A stretch of DNA of 18,646 bases from an uncultured Clostridia bacterium (GTDB lineage Bacteria > Bacillota > Clostridia > Christensenellales > UBA1242), in assembly GCA_947303145.1 (NCBI GenBank), contig CAMYXB010000009.1, positions 1-18,646 on the forward strand, in the 5' to 3' direction. Numbering within the stretch: position 1 is the stretch's first letter; every line of letters begins with the position of its first letter. This document shows, piece by piece, positions 1 through 13,100 of this stretch. The notes beneath the pieces were generated by a model that had not been told where the DNA came from, ran no database searches, and saw only the letters and a list, made by a program, of their open reading frames with translations. The position numbers and the translations under genes were made by a program.

Positions 1-1189
1 CTACTAATAACGCAAGTGACTGCTCTGGCGTGATTGCCCACAGCGAAGTCGAGATAACTCTTGCTACCATCGCTATATGCTGGCGATATGACATCTATTA
101 TCTCTGCCTTATCATCTGCTCTGACGTTGCTATCAAAGATGTCCATTGGGACATAAGTATTGTATGTCTCGGAAGATTGGTCAGTGTCAAGATAATAGAA
201 AGTATTGCCTATCCTATAGAAAGACAGGTCTTGTTCATGCCAAGTCTGTGTGGCATCTGGGACATAGAGTGTGGCGGACTTCTTGACTATATTCACACTG
301 ACATCGATAGATGTGGCCTCGAGATAGTTGACTGTATCTCCGCCAACTACGGTCTCTCCGCCATTCTTGTAGCCGAATATGTGTAGCATACCTATCTGCA
401 TGAATTCTATGCTGACTACTGCACAACCTATGGTGACATCTATGCCACTATTTGAGATGGTTTGAGTAAAGGTAGAGGCATTTAAGATGTTGACCACGCA
501 ACTTGGCACGCCAGAATATTCATCTAGATGGGTGTTGTTGCTGGTGACCTTGTTAAGCCCGACATAAAGTCCATAAGTATCGACATCAAGGTCCACGCCA
601 CCAGTGATGAGGAATGTAGAAGTGGAGTTGTAGGTGATGTTTCCATCAAGACCTATGATAGGATTGCTGGAAGTAATCTCTCTGAACGTCTCGCCACTTA
701 GGACATATATCCTGACAGGGACATTTTGCTTGCGGTTGTAAGGTCTGAAGTCATTAGGACTGCCCACATTCATATCTGTGACGGAATTGTAGTCCTGATA
801 ACCATGTGCATTATTACTAGGAGTGAAAGAAATCTTGGCCTGATAGGCGCTGTCGTGAATCTCTGTGTATTCCACTATAGCGAAAGAATAATTCAAACTA
901 ACTAGTCTAGAATCGCCTACATTGATGTATCTGGTGAGGTCATATAGAGATTCTGTGGAGGACATATAACTGGTGATGTATGTCTCATATATGCCGAGAT
1001 AATTGTCCTCTCTCTTCTCTTGAAGCACTCTGCCAGAGGACCCGCCAAACTCGGCTATGTCTCCCTGTCCACTGCCAAATATAAATCTGCCGGTGCCCTT
1101 GGGAGCGGTGGCATTCTGTGGTGAACATAGCACTATGAGCACTGCTGTCTTATCACTGCTGTCTCCCTGTGTGCCAATGTGTAGTGGGA
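1..1189 (-). other. C-terminal segment of the visible protein, distinct from the MBG array
   Basis: Visible residues 5819-6214. The regular W-x-I/YDG plan stops after 'TFSILSADITYV'. The segment then reads 'GTGRFIFGSGQGDIAEFGGS', 'YLGIYETYITSYMSSTESLY', 'AKISFTPSNNAHGYQDYNSV', 'VPVRIYVLSGETFREITSSN' and 'VDLDVDTYGLYVGLNKVTSN'. Near 300-240 'VNIVKKSATLYVPDATQTW' resembles the start of another MBG-like unit that runs off the left edge. The SFTPSNN element echoes the FTP Ig-like linkers, but the surrounding pattern does not match. I do not recognise the family. No LPXTG motif, autotransporter barrel, type IX signal or terminal transmembrane helix is visible here, so the anchor must be further downstream. 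Confidence 0.5.
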
Positions 1190-4100
1190 TGGCCACATAA
1201 GTAATATCAGCAGAAAGTATGGAGAATGTCTGCTCATTATTGGTGGTGGTTATCTCATAATTCCTGCTATCTAGCACGAAGTTGACCTTGTAATCACCCG
1301 CCATCTTAGGATAATCGCTATCGCTGTCTATCTTGACGTAAGCGGAACTGCCTGAAGTCTTGTAGTAGTATTCCTGATGATAGACCTCTCTGTCACTTTC
1401 CATAAGTGCAGTAGCAGGGATTATGGCAGGTGTATGCACTGCGCCGTCATAAGTGAATGTATTGACACTGAGACTCTGTAGAGCTAGTCCACTCTTGTCT
1501 ATCCTAAAGAATGCTGTGTGATAGACAGGAATGGTGTAGTTGCCACTATGATTGCCAGCAAGACCTATGGTCACCTCATAAGGAATGACGCTTGTTCCAG
1601 AGAGATTGACATTCCTCTCTTGGAAGTTGTATTCATCTACATGATTGACTCCGCTCCCTGTCCAAGTGTAGGTAGGGAAAACATTGTCCTTCAAGCCATC
1701 TCTAGCACAAATATCTTCTGCGTGTATCACGACTGAGAATGAGATAGGCGAAGCGGTGTATGTCTTGGCATCGAAAGCGGTGCTGGACAAAATATCGTCA
1801 CTAGACTCATAGTAGAGAGCAATCTCCTTAGGTGTAATGGACCAATTTTTGCTAAGTGTGGCACCGTCTAGGTTATAACTATCCTTATTGGCACCACCGA
1901 GTTCCACTGTGGCGGTGTATGTGCCCACATCAATAGGGGCATCACCACTATAAATATTGGTGTTGTCTCCAGGATTGAAACGAGCATTGGAGCCAGATGA
2001 GTGAACGTCTCGTCTAACAGTGACCACGAGATACACCTCGTCTCCTGCATACAAGCCACTGGCCACTATAGACGGCTTGATGTAAATATAACTGCCGTTA
2101 TATATACCTGTATTGGCATATAATCCCACATTCTCCCAATTGACTGAGAGAGGAGATGACACTACTTGCCACTCCAGTCTGCTAGACGCACCCTCTGTGA
2201 CACGATAGTTGTGTGCTCTGTCACCTCTCAGCGAGATGACTCTGGCTATGTGATAGCCGTCTCTTGCCACATTGTCAGTGACTCCGTCTTGTGCGGTGAC
2301 CTTGTCTCTGTCTGTGTCTATTATATCACTGGCTTTTATTGTAGCGGTGATGGTGATGTATCCGCCTCTATAGATTGCGTTGTAGACAACAGATATGTCC
2401 ACTATCTCGTCTCCTGCATCACTCCAAGTGAAGCCCACTTCCTTAGGGGTGATGGTCCATATGCCATAAATGGACAACTTGTAGTCTATATCAGAGACTA
2501 GTTCATAGTTGCCTGATATGCTGGATATGGGATCCTCAATAGTGAGTGACTCAATCTCATACTGACCGGCATCTATGCAGGAAGTAAATGATGTAAGGAA
2601 GCTCACATCTCCAGTGGCTGGGTGAGTGTATTTGATGGTAGGGTGAAGGATAAGGCCTGTGACAGATGCTGTGACACCCTTGTAGTGAGTCTCACCATTA
2701 TACACGAATCCTGTGGACGAATTGGACGTGAATATGACGTCCACCTTGGCAGGAAGTATCTCGTAGGAATATATCCTCTCTGTATCGAAGGTGTAGTTGG
2801 CGCTATTGGTGCCAGCGATGGATATAACTCTTACCTCGAACTTGCCAGCATATATTTGTCCGTCCTTTCTCACAAGTCCATTGACGAACTCTGCACTGGA
2901 GCCCCATTCTCTAGACTGCCATGTGCCTATGGACACATTGTCGCCTGTGCAAATGGTGGCTGACCTAATGCTAAGTGAAGGCTGTATAGTATTGGAGCCA
3001 TTGTATGTCACTTGAGTAGGACTGATGATGATGTCCACCATTTTGGGCTTGATGTGGAAGAATTTGAAGGAATTTTCCTCTTTGAGCGAATATTGAGATG
3101 TGATGGGGTCGGCGATGCTGGCTATGGCTATGTAGTAGCCCGCTCTTATGCAATCGGCTGGTGACGAGATAATCTCGGCATAAGCCCAATCTTCAGGCAA
3201 GTCACCTAGGAACGTGGCACTATACTTATACACGCAGTTAAGTGATTTGTCGTAAATCTGTGTATTCCCTTGGTCATCTGTATAAGTGATGGTGCCCTTA
3301 ATGGCAGGCTCAAAGTAGTGATATGACTTGTCATAAGTGGTGATGGCCATATCTGCATCACTCTCGAATGCACCCTTTTGCGACCAATCGATGAGGGCGT
3401 TGGCCTTGTCTATGAACCAGAGCGTGTCTGAATTGATTATGGTGTAGTTCGCACTACTAAGAGTGAGGGCAGATGCCATGTATGCACCATTCTTCACTGC
3501 TACTCTAGTGTAGTTGAGGCTGGCGAGGTCCACAGAAGATGGAGGGGAATCTATGATGCTCCCACTATACGTGGAGGCTATAATCATGCCATAGAAGGAA
3601 TCAATCAACCTGCTTCCGTCACCATTCACTGCATAGGCCTCAATAGCCTTGGGTTGACCGGTGAAGTAGAAGTGGATATATCCGTCTCTACCTATCTCGT
3701 AGTCAGTCAATAGTGCCTTGGTCTCCCACTTGATATTCACCTTCTTAGGAGAAATGCTCCAACTCAATGTATATCTATTGGAAGTATTGCCCAGTTCGTC
3801 CTCGAATAGATAGTTGATATTGCTAAGTGCGATGACTGAGTTGTATGAGCCGGCATCTAGTTGAATATTGTTGGACAAAGTATAGTCGCTCCCAGCCCTT
3901 AGATAACTATCACTACCTTTGGCAATCCTGACCTTTATCTCCTGCATCTTCTCGTTGTAGACGAAGCCACTCGCATCGCCATAGTCTGCAGAGATGTCGC
4001 TAGAAGTGATATGTTTAGGATTTATCTTCCAAGTGATGCCCCACATGGAGTCATCGGATATGGTGTAGTTGGCCTTGGCAGAAGATTGCCCAGACAACTC

Positions 4101-7100
4101 TATGCTGGCCACCCTCATGGTGTAGCAGTATGAATTGCTGGAATTGTTAATGAGGAATGTGTCAATATCGCTGTAGTTGAAGCGGATATTGTCGTTGCTA
4201 TCCTTGTAAGAGGTGATGTATGCTGTCTGTTGAGCAAATGACGAGCCGTCTGTCAATGTGGCGGTGCCATAGTCTGTGGTCCTGACTGCATAGATGTAGA
4301 CTGTAATCCTCATCAAATCATAAGAAGAGAATCCTATGCCACTTATGCCATAGAACGTGGGCAAGAAGTATTGTGAGACGCCCTCCACATAATCTGTGGT
4401 GAACACGTCCTTGTAATATACTCCCTCTAGCTCATAATACTTGCCATAGAATGGAACACTCCACTGCTGAGTATTCTCATATACCTTGCCATCTGGCTCC
4501 AACTTCAGTGTTTCTCTGACAGAATCGGTATCAAAGAGGCTTCCGCTATTGGCCTCCCAATCTATCCCTATATATGCTTGAGTGATGTCGAAGTCCAGTC
4601 TGCACTCTCTAGTGTTGTGAGTAGCATGGTGAGAGGACAGGACATATCTATCACTGCCAGAGGCATCATTGTCCACTTTTATGATGACACGAACGGCGTA
4701 TGCGCCCACATTCTTTATATCAATGCCGTCATAGGACCCACTGGTCTGTGAGATGATGCCATTGAAATCCACTCTATAAGACATATCTCTAGAATAAAGT
4801 GGGCTGTCGGACAATTCTCCACTAGCTTTCTTAGAATAGAACTGCACAATGAACTCAAAAGACACTTCATCACCTGAGACGAGATTCTCGATTCTCTTTA
4901 TGGTGAAATACTTGGTCAATCCGTCATAGGTGGCGGAAAGTCTCTCACTTCCATCCCTCGCCTCATCGTCTATGACGAAAGATGAGTTGGGGTCGAAGAT
5001 GATGTATATAGGTCTCTTGCTGATGGACCAATTCCACGTCCCGCCTTGAGAAATGATATAGTTGCTATTGTCTATCTCGCAAGTGGAGGTGTAATTGCCC
5101 ACACTGGTGTATACGTTGCCAGTGTATGTAGGAGATAGCAAATTGCTTAGTTTGGCATAATATGTGTCTTTGTTGTCATCATACACACTCTCGAAGTCTG
5201 GGCTCGCCAGTTGATACTCTGGGTCGGAGGAGATGTCTATTATAAGAGTGTGCTCAAGTCCGTCATAAACGATGGACTCATTCAAAGACAGGCTCTGGTA
5301 ATTATCTTGTCTTACCCAAATGAGTTTGATATTCTTGGCTGTAATATCCCAAGTGGTGGAGTGTGAGGTGGGCAGTGTGTAATAATCACTATCTCCACCA
5401 GATATACTCACCACTTCTACATAATATGTAGAGGCGTTGATAAAAACGTTGCTCAATAGTATATCTCCAGCAAAGGCCTCTATCCTAGATCCACTGCTGT
5501 TGATATATTTATATGCTGTATTGAACTGGACGTCACTATATCCATCGATAATGCCACTATATGAAGGTAGAATGTAGTGTTGATAGCCATCATAAGTGTA
5601 GGAATAACTAGGATCTATCTCGCTCTCTGTCGCTCCTGTGTGCCACATATCCCAAGATATGACTATCTCTCTTTGGACTATGGACCACTGGTGATTGAGT
5701 TCGCCCAGTCCGTCCCACTCGTAGTTGAGGTTGAGACCAGAGAAATCTACATAAGTGGTGTATGTGCCAATATCGGTCGCCCTGCTCCCCACAATGGATA
5801 TGCCAGACTGGTCTACAGGTATATCCAGTCCACTGAATGTAGAAGAATAACTCTGCTCCTGTGCATTCCATTGGAAAGCATTCTCTTCTGGCCATACGAT
5901 GGAGATAATCTTGGGCTCGATGACAAATCTATAATGGGACGTGGCCTCCTCTATGTAGTAGTTCTTCTCAATATCATTGTCCCTAATAGAAGCCACTGCC
6001 TCATAATACCACACTGTTCTCTCTAGTCTCCTAACGTCTGCCTTGGAGTTGTCGGTGAGGAAGAATATATTGTTTATCCTATTGCCCACAGTGGTGGCCA
6101 TCTCATTGAGTCCGCTACCTGTGGCCTTATAGATGACTGCCGTGTAGTAGTTCCTGATATATGGCACAGAGTCATATTCCACTCCGTCCACGACATACTT
6201 GCCTGGAGTCCTAAGAATGTCTCCCACATATATAGCCCACTCAAGAGTGATGCCTGCCTTGCCTATGATAAATTCCATCTCATAGGAAAGTTCCACATTC
6301 TGAGTGTAATACAAATTCCTAGAATAGAAGTCTCTCTCCTCTTCGTCTTCGAATATCTCAAGTGTAAGAGGAAGATAGACCTCTCCAGAGAGGTAGAAGT
6401 ATTCGCTATAATTATCTTCTGTGACATTCTCATTGTCTACTACATAATACTCGTAAGTAGGCACTATGCTTGCCACGACTAGATAATCTGAGGCATCTGT
6501 CATGACAGGGAAAAGATTGTGAAGTAAACTACTACTAAAGCCACCATCTAGCCAATCTTCTATGGAGTATTGTATACTGCCCACTTCTAATGAATACTCA
6601 CCTGTGATGTCCTTGGTGTAGACTGTGAGGAGCATATCTAGGTTGCCCTCGATAGGAGTCCCGTCTGTAGTAGTCATGACGACACCCACGTAGTATCCAT
6701 GCTCTCTATACTGGAAGTCGTCTACAATGGTGCGACTGGCGCCATCGTGGGCATAACTTATAGACCTGTCCTCATCTACGATATACACCTGCCATTGTCC
6801 AACGATGGCCTGTGTGCCTGTGATGGACCATGTCTTGCTCACATCTCCCTCTGGCATGACATAGTCTGGGTTGTAGACCTCATATAGAGAAGATGTAATG
6901 GTGGATATTACGTTGTATCCATTAGGGCGAGGCCTTGATGTGCCCTTCTCATCAGATGAGAAGTGTGTCTTGCTGACGAAAGAATCATTCGCATTGACCA
7001 AGGTGTAATAGATAGATGCTAGAGTATCTAGGCCAGATGCATAATAGGAGCAATCGTTGACCACCTTCACAGTCACCTCATCGGCCATGGCGACATTGCC

Positions 7101-10100
7101 AAATCTAGGGATAAGCACGTGACCTGTATTGACATTCTCACTCCTCTCATAAGAGGAAGAGTAAGACGATCTGGTATTGTCCATGGCATCGAACCAGTCC
7201 ACAATCTCAAGCTCGAGTGGCACGATAATCCATCTCAAATGGGCGTCACGAATGATATAGTTGGGAGCCTTGCTACCATCAAGCTCCACAGAAAACTCAT
7301 AGAAACTGCTCCCGTCTCTCACATTGCTATGAGTGGCGAGGTGCGTGCCGGAAAGATAGACGAACTCAAGTGTGTCTCCGTGCTCTAGGCCATTGTCTAT
7401 GACTTCGATATTGACATCATCAGTCTTTTCGCCATCAACATACACACGCATGGCGTCATATTCTTCGCCACTATAGATGAACATTGCGCTACTACCACGT
7501 CTAGGGGTGGAAGATGTGTAGTCGATGTCGATAACCTTCCTAGATATGGTGAACTTGATATAAGTATCATACGTGGTGGCGACGGTGTCTCCATTGAAGA
7601 CTATCACTCTCACCCTGAACAGATATGTGCCAGCGAGCAACACTCTATCAAATCCGCTTTGGTCGAGCTCCTCGCTAGGAGAAGTCTTGTCTGTAGTAGA
7701 GTAATATGGGAACCATGAGCCAGAATTGTCATCAGTGTAGCCATAATAATCTTGACCTCCTGTCCACTTGAACCAACTTATGACATATGTATACTCTCTG
7801 TAGACATTGCCGACATTGGCTGTGAGTAGCACTTCTCTGCCATACGTGATGACATGGCTATCCTTGAGTGTGTATTCATTGCGTGTAGAAGTGTTGAGTT
7901 GCACACTTGTTAAGTCATAGTCTGCTCCACTATACACAGCCTCATCTTCACCCTTGTAGGACACTATGGTATTAAGTGCCACTGTAGGTGCGGACACGAG
8001 CCAGTAGGCATACACAGACTTAATGGAGTAATCTACTTGACTATAAAGGTCCAAAATCGTAGCGTGATAGTATCTATACACTTCTCTTCCCACTTCGGCT
8101 GTGCCGACATTGTTTAGATCATATGAAGAGCTGTCCTCAGATTTGATGAGGTGTAGGTCTGTTATATCACTGCCTACCTTCCTTCCTAAATAATCGCCAT
8201 AAGTATTGCCATATTTTATCTTGATGACTACGTTGTCACGAGTGTTGTCTGGTGTAGTGCTGGCATAATTGAATGAGCCAAAGCTCTCCTTATATATGAT
8301 GAAACTATACTCTCCGCCTAGTCTAATGGAGTGGGCGTATGTATTCCCGTCAATCACAGTAGGAGAGGAGATATATGAGACATAGGAATAATTGTGATTG
8401 GTGTTATGCTTATTGGATAATGAGTAATATGTCATCTGCTCGGCAAGATTCAATGTAGATGACACCACCATGACATCTGCTATGTCATAATCATCTTCCG
8501 TATGAGGAAGGAGAGATATTGCACTCGCTGTGGTGAGGGGTGCTTCTTGATAAACATAGCATCCTTTCTCTAGCTCCACCTCAGCAATGATGTGCAATGT
8601 CTGAGTGCTAGAAAGCGCCTTGATACTGATATATCCGCCATTTGCGCAATATATTCCGCCATGAGAGGACACATCGTTGCTCCTCATGCGAAGATTCTTG
8701 ATAATAAGTGCACCCTCGGTGTATATTGTGCCGATATAAGTGACGTTGTTTTCTATAATGCTAGGATTGGCATCATTTTTGTCCAAAGTAATGGTGGTGG
8801 CACTCTCTGCATATATGGCGGAGCCCTTAGAGTAGGCTCTATTAGCGGAAATGTTGGAAGAAGATGAGAATGTAGCCGATTGCGCCAGATACACACCACC
8901 GCCCATACCACCACTTAGGGTGGAATTGTTCTGCACAGAGCCACTAACCATCTCCACACTGCCAGACGAGGCATAGATGCCGGCACCATTGATGGATATG
9001 CACTGAGTGATATTGACGCCACTTAGATATAGATTACCCTTCGAGTATATTCCGCCACCATAAACTGAGGTGTTCTTATTGTTGTTGCGAGTAATATCCA
9101 CATTATACATGAATACAGAGGCATTCTCACCCACGCTTATCGCAGGAGCAGATGACTCGATGTTGCCACTACTGTAAAATTGACTAAAATCACTGGCAGT
9201 CATATCAATTCTTGCAAGTGAAGAATAGCCTGACACGAGAGATAATCCGCCATCAATAGTCAACCTATAAGTCGAACCTACAGACCTTTCTCCCACGATC
9301 AATTTATAACCATCTGCGACAGAGACGAGTGAGCCGTGGAAGTCATTCTCCCTCTTGAGAGTGACATTGCCCATATAATCCCATGTCTCGTTCTCACTTA
9401 CCACGTATGTGCTCATCATATGCACTGTGCCGGAACTAAGAATGTATGGCAATATGTTCTGCATGGTGTCAATATCTGTAGCATTGACCTTCGCCTTGGC
9501 GTCATCTTCGCTATAATAGAATGCTCCGTTGAAATACACATCACGTGTGAACACTGTCTCTTCTATTATGAGCGTGGTTATGGCATATTGAGGCATCTTC
9601 TCATCTGGGGTAAATACTATGGTGAGATCATTTTTACCTATTCTCTTGAATGTGACTGTAGGTCCGCTCCAACTAAATGTGCCGGGCACCTTCATGGTCT
9701 TGTTCTCATCGGCGTATGCCTGACCACCCTCTAGAAGAAGGTCGCTGGAATTGTGCTGACCGATGCTGATATTGCCCACAATATTGGGTCTATCGAAATA
9801 CAACTTGCTGGTATTGTTGTTGATTCTGATAACTCTGTAGTCGACAATAATATCGCCATTATTGTCTGTAATATAGTGTCCATTCTTTACGAATGTGAAT
9901 ATGACGAACAACTGACCGGAAATGGCAGTGGGGGCAGAGTCTTGCCAACCCACATTTGTGTCTCCATTCAGCATGCGCTCACGTATATCCTCGAAAGAAT
10001 TGACTCTATCACCATAATAGTAGACGACATAGCCGTCGTCCTTTGTCACTTCGGCTCCACCAGACAGCATCTTGATGCTAATGGTGTGATTGGCACCATC

Positions 10101-13100
10101 GTATTCACCGACATAATCAGATGCAATGTAATAGAAGTTGTCACTGAGCACTTTGACAAACTTGATAACCTCAGCCTCATTGTCTACCACTATATCAGTG
10201 TCGTCCACATCACTAAATATCTTCTGGACAGATACGCCGGAATTGATGGTCTCGAATATATCACTCTTAGAGAATGTATGCCCTGCGTAATTGACTGCTA
10301 TATCCACCTCAAGTAGAGATGTCATATCTGCGCTGATATGCACTCGACTATCCAAGGATAGTGCCTCAAAGAGCTGAATGGTGACACCGCTATTTAGATA
10401 AATATTGGCATTGGGTTCAGATTTCCCTTGAGCGTAATTATCCTTCACCACCACTTGACCGCCAAGATATAGACTACCCTTTTGCGTAGCGGTGTTGTCA
10501 CTGTGGACATAGATAGCACCACCTGTGGGCGCAACTATGACATTGTCCACAATCTGTCCGCCATGAAGCACGAAGTGCGCACCACTATTGACATAGATAG
10601 CAGAGCCCTGTGAGGCAGAGTTGCCACTCAACAGCCCGCCATCTAATCTAGCACAACCTGAGTCGGCATAAATAGTGCCACCAAAATCGTGGTTATTGCC
10701 AGTGTAATTGCCACCCAATACCTGTAGATAGGAATTGCGCACAAATATAGCACCATAGGAATTAAATGTCGAAAGAGATGTCCCTTGATTGTAAGACATA
10801 TCTACAGATGAGATGACTGCTTGAGAATCATCTAGATATATGGCACTGCCACTGAGGGCACTATTGCCTATTATGCTTCCGCCATAGACATTAAATAAAA
10901 CTTGGCTATCCAAAATATGAGACTCAACTATGCTAGCCACATCAAATGTGATATTTTGATTGGATATTCTGCTATATATGCCACCGCCTATGCTGGCAGA
11001 GTTGTAAGATAGGACGCCATCATAGATATTGAGTGTGGATTTTACATCTACATATATACCACCACCCTTGCCTTGCTCCACTGCGCTGGTCTTTTCACTA
11101 TCCATACTGGACATGATGAGAACTGTGCTATTGTGCGACATCTCTCCACCTGAGATGCTGATAGTGGAGCCCTCGCTATATACACCTGCTCCCTCTAGAG
11201 CGGTGTTTCTTAGCACTCTGCCGTCTAACATACTCATGCTGGAAGACTTGCAATATGCAAAGGCGCCACGAGGAGACATATTGTTGGTGAATAGTCCGCC
11301 AAATATATTGACATCACCAGTACTGGAATAAACAACTCCACCTTGGCCCTCATCTATTTTACCACCTGCTACATATGCTAGGGCCTTGTTGTGATGGAAG
11401 TCACCGCCATAGATATTGACCTGACCACGTGAATAAATGACACCACCAAGTGTAGCCCCATTGTGATTGAAAGAGCCACCATATATATCAAGACGTGCTC
11501 CCTCGCCAACGTATGCCACACCACCCCAGCTGGAAGTGTTGGACGTGTTGCCATTGCCTGAGAATATGCCAGAATGTATGGTGACATGGCCAGCACTGGC
11601 ATATATGACACCACCGCCAGTGGAGCCGAGACTGGTGCTGAATGAGCCACCATATATCTCCACACTTCCGCTGGAGGATATAATGCCACCGTAAGATGCA
11701 CTATTGTCATAGTATTCTCCGCCATAAATCTTGAGAGTTCCTCTGTTTAGAATAGCACCACCATTGCTGGCATTATTGCCATAAAGGACAACATTTTCTT
11801 TTAGTTCAAGGGTGGCTCCCTCGTCCACTACGATGAGCGAATTGCCATTACTGCCTGCAATCACTATATCGCTGAGAGTGACTTTGCCCGACTTAATATG
11901 CAATATCTCGCCAGTGAAAGACGAGCCCTTCCTTAGTGTCACAGAAGGTGCGGATATGGACATATCTTCCTCTACTGTTAATGTATTGGTAAAGTAAATA
12001 CTACCACCATCTAGCACTTTCTCCAAAGCGACAGAAAATTTCTTGACAGCTGAATTCCAATCATTGCCTGACAGGGAGTCATTGCCCCCCTCTGGGTTAA
12101 GATAGATATTGATACTCTTGGGATAACTTGTCTTGGTTTTTTGAATCACCCTGACAGTGCCTCCTACTTCTTCTAGTGTATAATAGAAACCAACACCAGA
12201 TGGGTCGTCTATGCCATTGGACAAGTGGAAAGCACCGTAAGAAGAATGGGAATTGAGCGTGGCTATATCAATAGTATTGGTGGCATCTACTTTACTTGTC
12301 ACTATGCTATCACTAGGGAATAAAACATTGACTTGAGAGGAAGATGTGAGGTCACTAGCAAGTGAGATGTGTGACACTTCGCCCACCTCTATGGGGGACA
12401 ATATCCTCACTTCTCCCGCAATAGATATAGGGGCACTGCCATCACCGACCGCTGGGACGACAATAGATGATGCCTCTATCCTGCTGGATATGGTGACATC
12501 TTCAAAGCGTAGACTGCTATTATTGTTGTTCCCGTTATATTGTGCATAAATCTGTGGATATTTCCCGCTAGTTTGTGCATTTTTGCCAAAATAGTTGTCG
12601 GAAACTACGGTAGATTTGAGCGAAAGTGACGTGCCATCTGTGCTCCCCATCACTGCCACACCTGCACCGAATATATCTTCTGTGGAAGCAGTGGAAACGA
12701 TGTAGTTGTCGGAGATTGTGACATCTATGAATGTATTTTCGCCACTACCGACCAATAGGACGGCTCCACCATAAATGTGAGAATTTCCACTGGATATAAT
12801 CACACCATTGGAGAGAATCTCCACATCACTTAGGCAAATCTTGGGACCACTGATGGCTCCGCCACCTATAGTGGAGCCCTGTGTATCTTCTGTCACCATA
12901 ACGCTGTTCATCGAGAAAGAGGAATGATAGATATATGATGACTCGTCGAAGCCAACTCGAGAGAATACAAATAGACCGGCACCCTGCTGACCTGCGATAT
13001 TGTATTGGAATGTGAATTGATTGAGTCTTATGGCATGATCGCTGTAAATGCCACCACCACTTAGGCCTGCCTCGTTGCCAATAATGAATATACGGCTTAT

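Larger units (their letters stand above)
1190..7559 (-). repeat. Array of about 19 MBG/YDG-like unit anchors (~100 residues each)
   Basis: Visible residues 3696-5819. The recurring boundary motif is [W/F/Y]x[I/V]xx[K/R/x]x[I/V], then a Y-[D/N/S]-G turn. Examples: 'NWSITPKEIALYYE', 'IWTITPKEVGFTW', 'SWSISPKKVNIKWE', 'TWKINPKHI', 'TWDITAKNIKLIW', 'QWSIVQREIVISW'. YDG-type turns include 'FTYDGAVH', 'VTYNGSN', 'FVYNGETHY', 'IVYDGLEHTL' and 'YTYDGYQHYI'. Each unit closes with 'aG.Y.v.v.si.g...NY.l'. Aromatic anchors lie at plus positions 7551, 7230, 6828, 6270, 5925, 5685, 5349, 5028, 4590, 4029, 3759, 3417, 3057, 2763, 2457, 2169, 1842, 1506 and 1224. Most spacings are 80-146 residues and two are 186-187. 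Units are diverged in DNA, so the array is old. MBG domains are known as structural spacers in bacterial surface proteins; a stalk role here is inferred. Confidence 0.85.

Noticed and set aside
5577..6026. Plus-strand ORF of 149 codons.
   Set aside because: It is the same mirror-frame effect over MBG units. The protein has no recognisable domain and there is no intergenic space for a promoter.
9753..10316. Plus-strand ORF of 187 codons, the longest open frame with its own start and stop.
   Set aside because: It is codon-aligned antisense to the giant ORF. Its stops would need TTA, CTA or TCA codons (Leu, Leu, Ser) on the minus strand, which are infrequent here, so long mirror frames are expected. 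Its sense partner encodes a recognisable cap, MBG and FTP domain.
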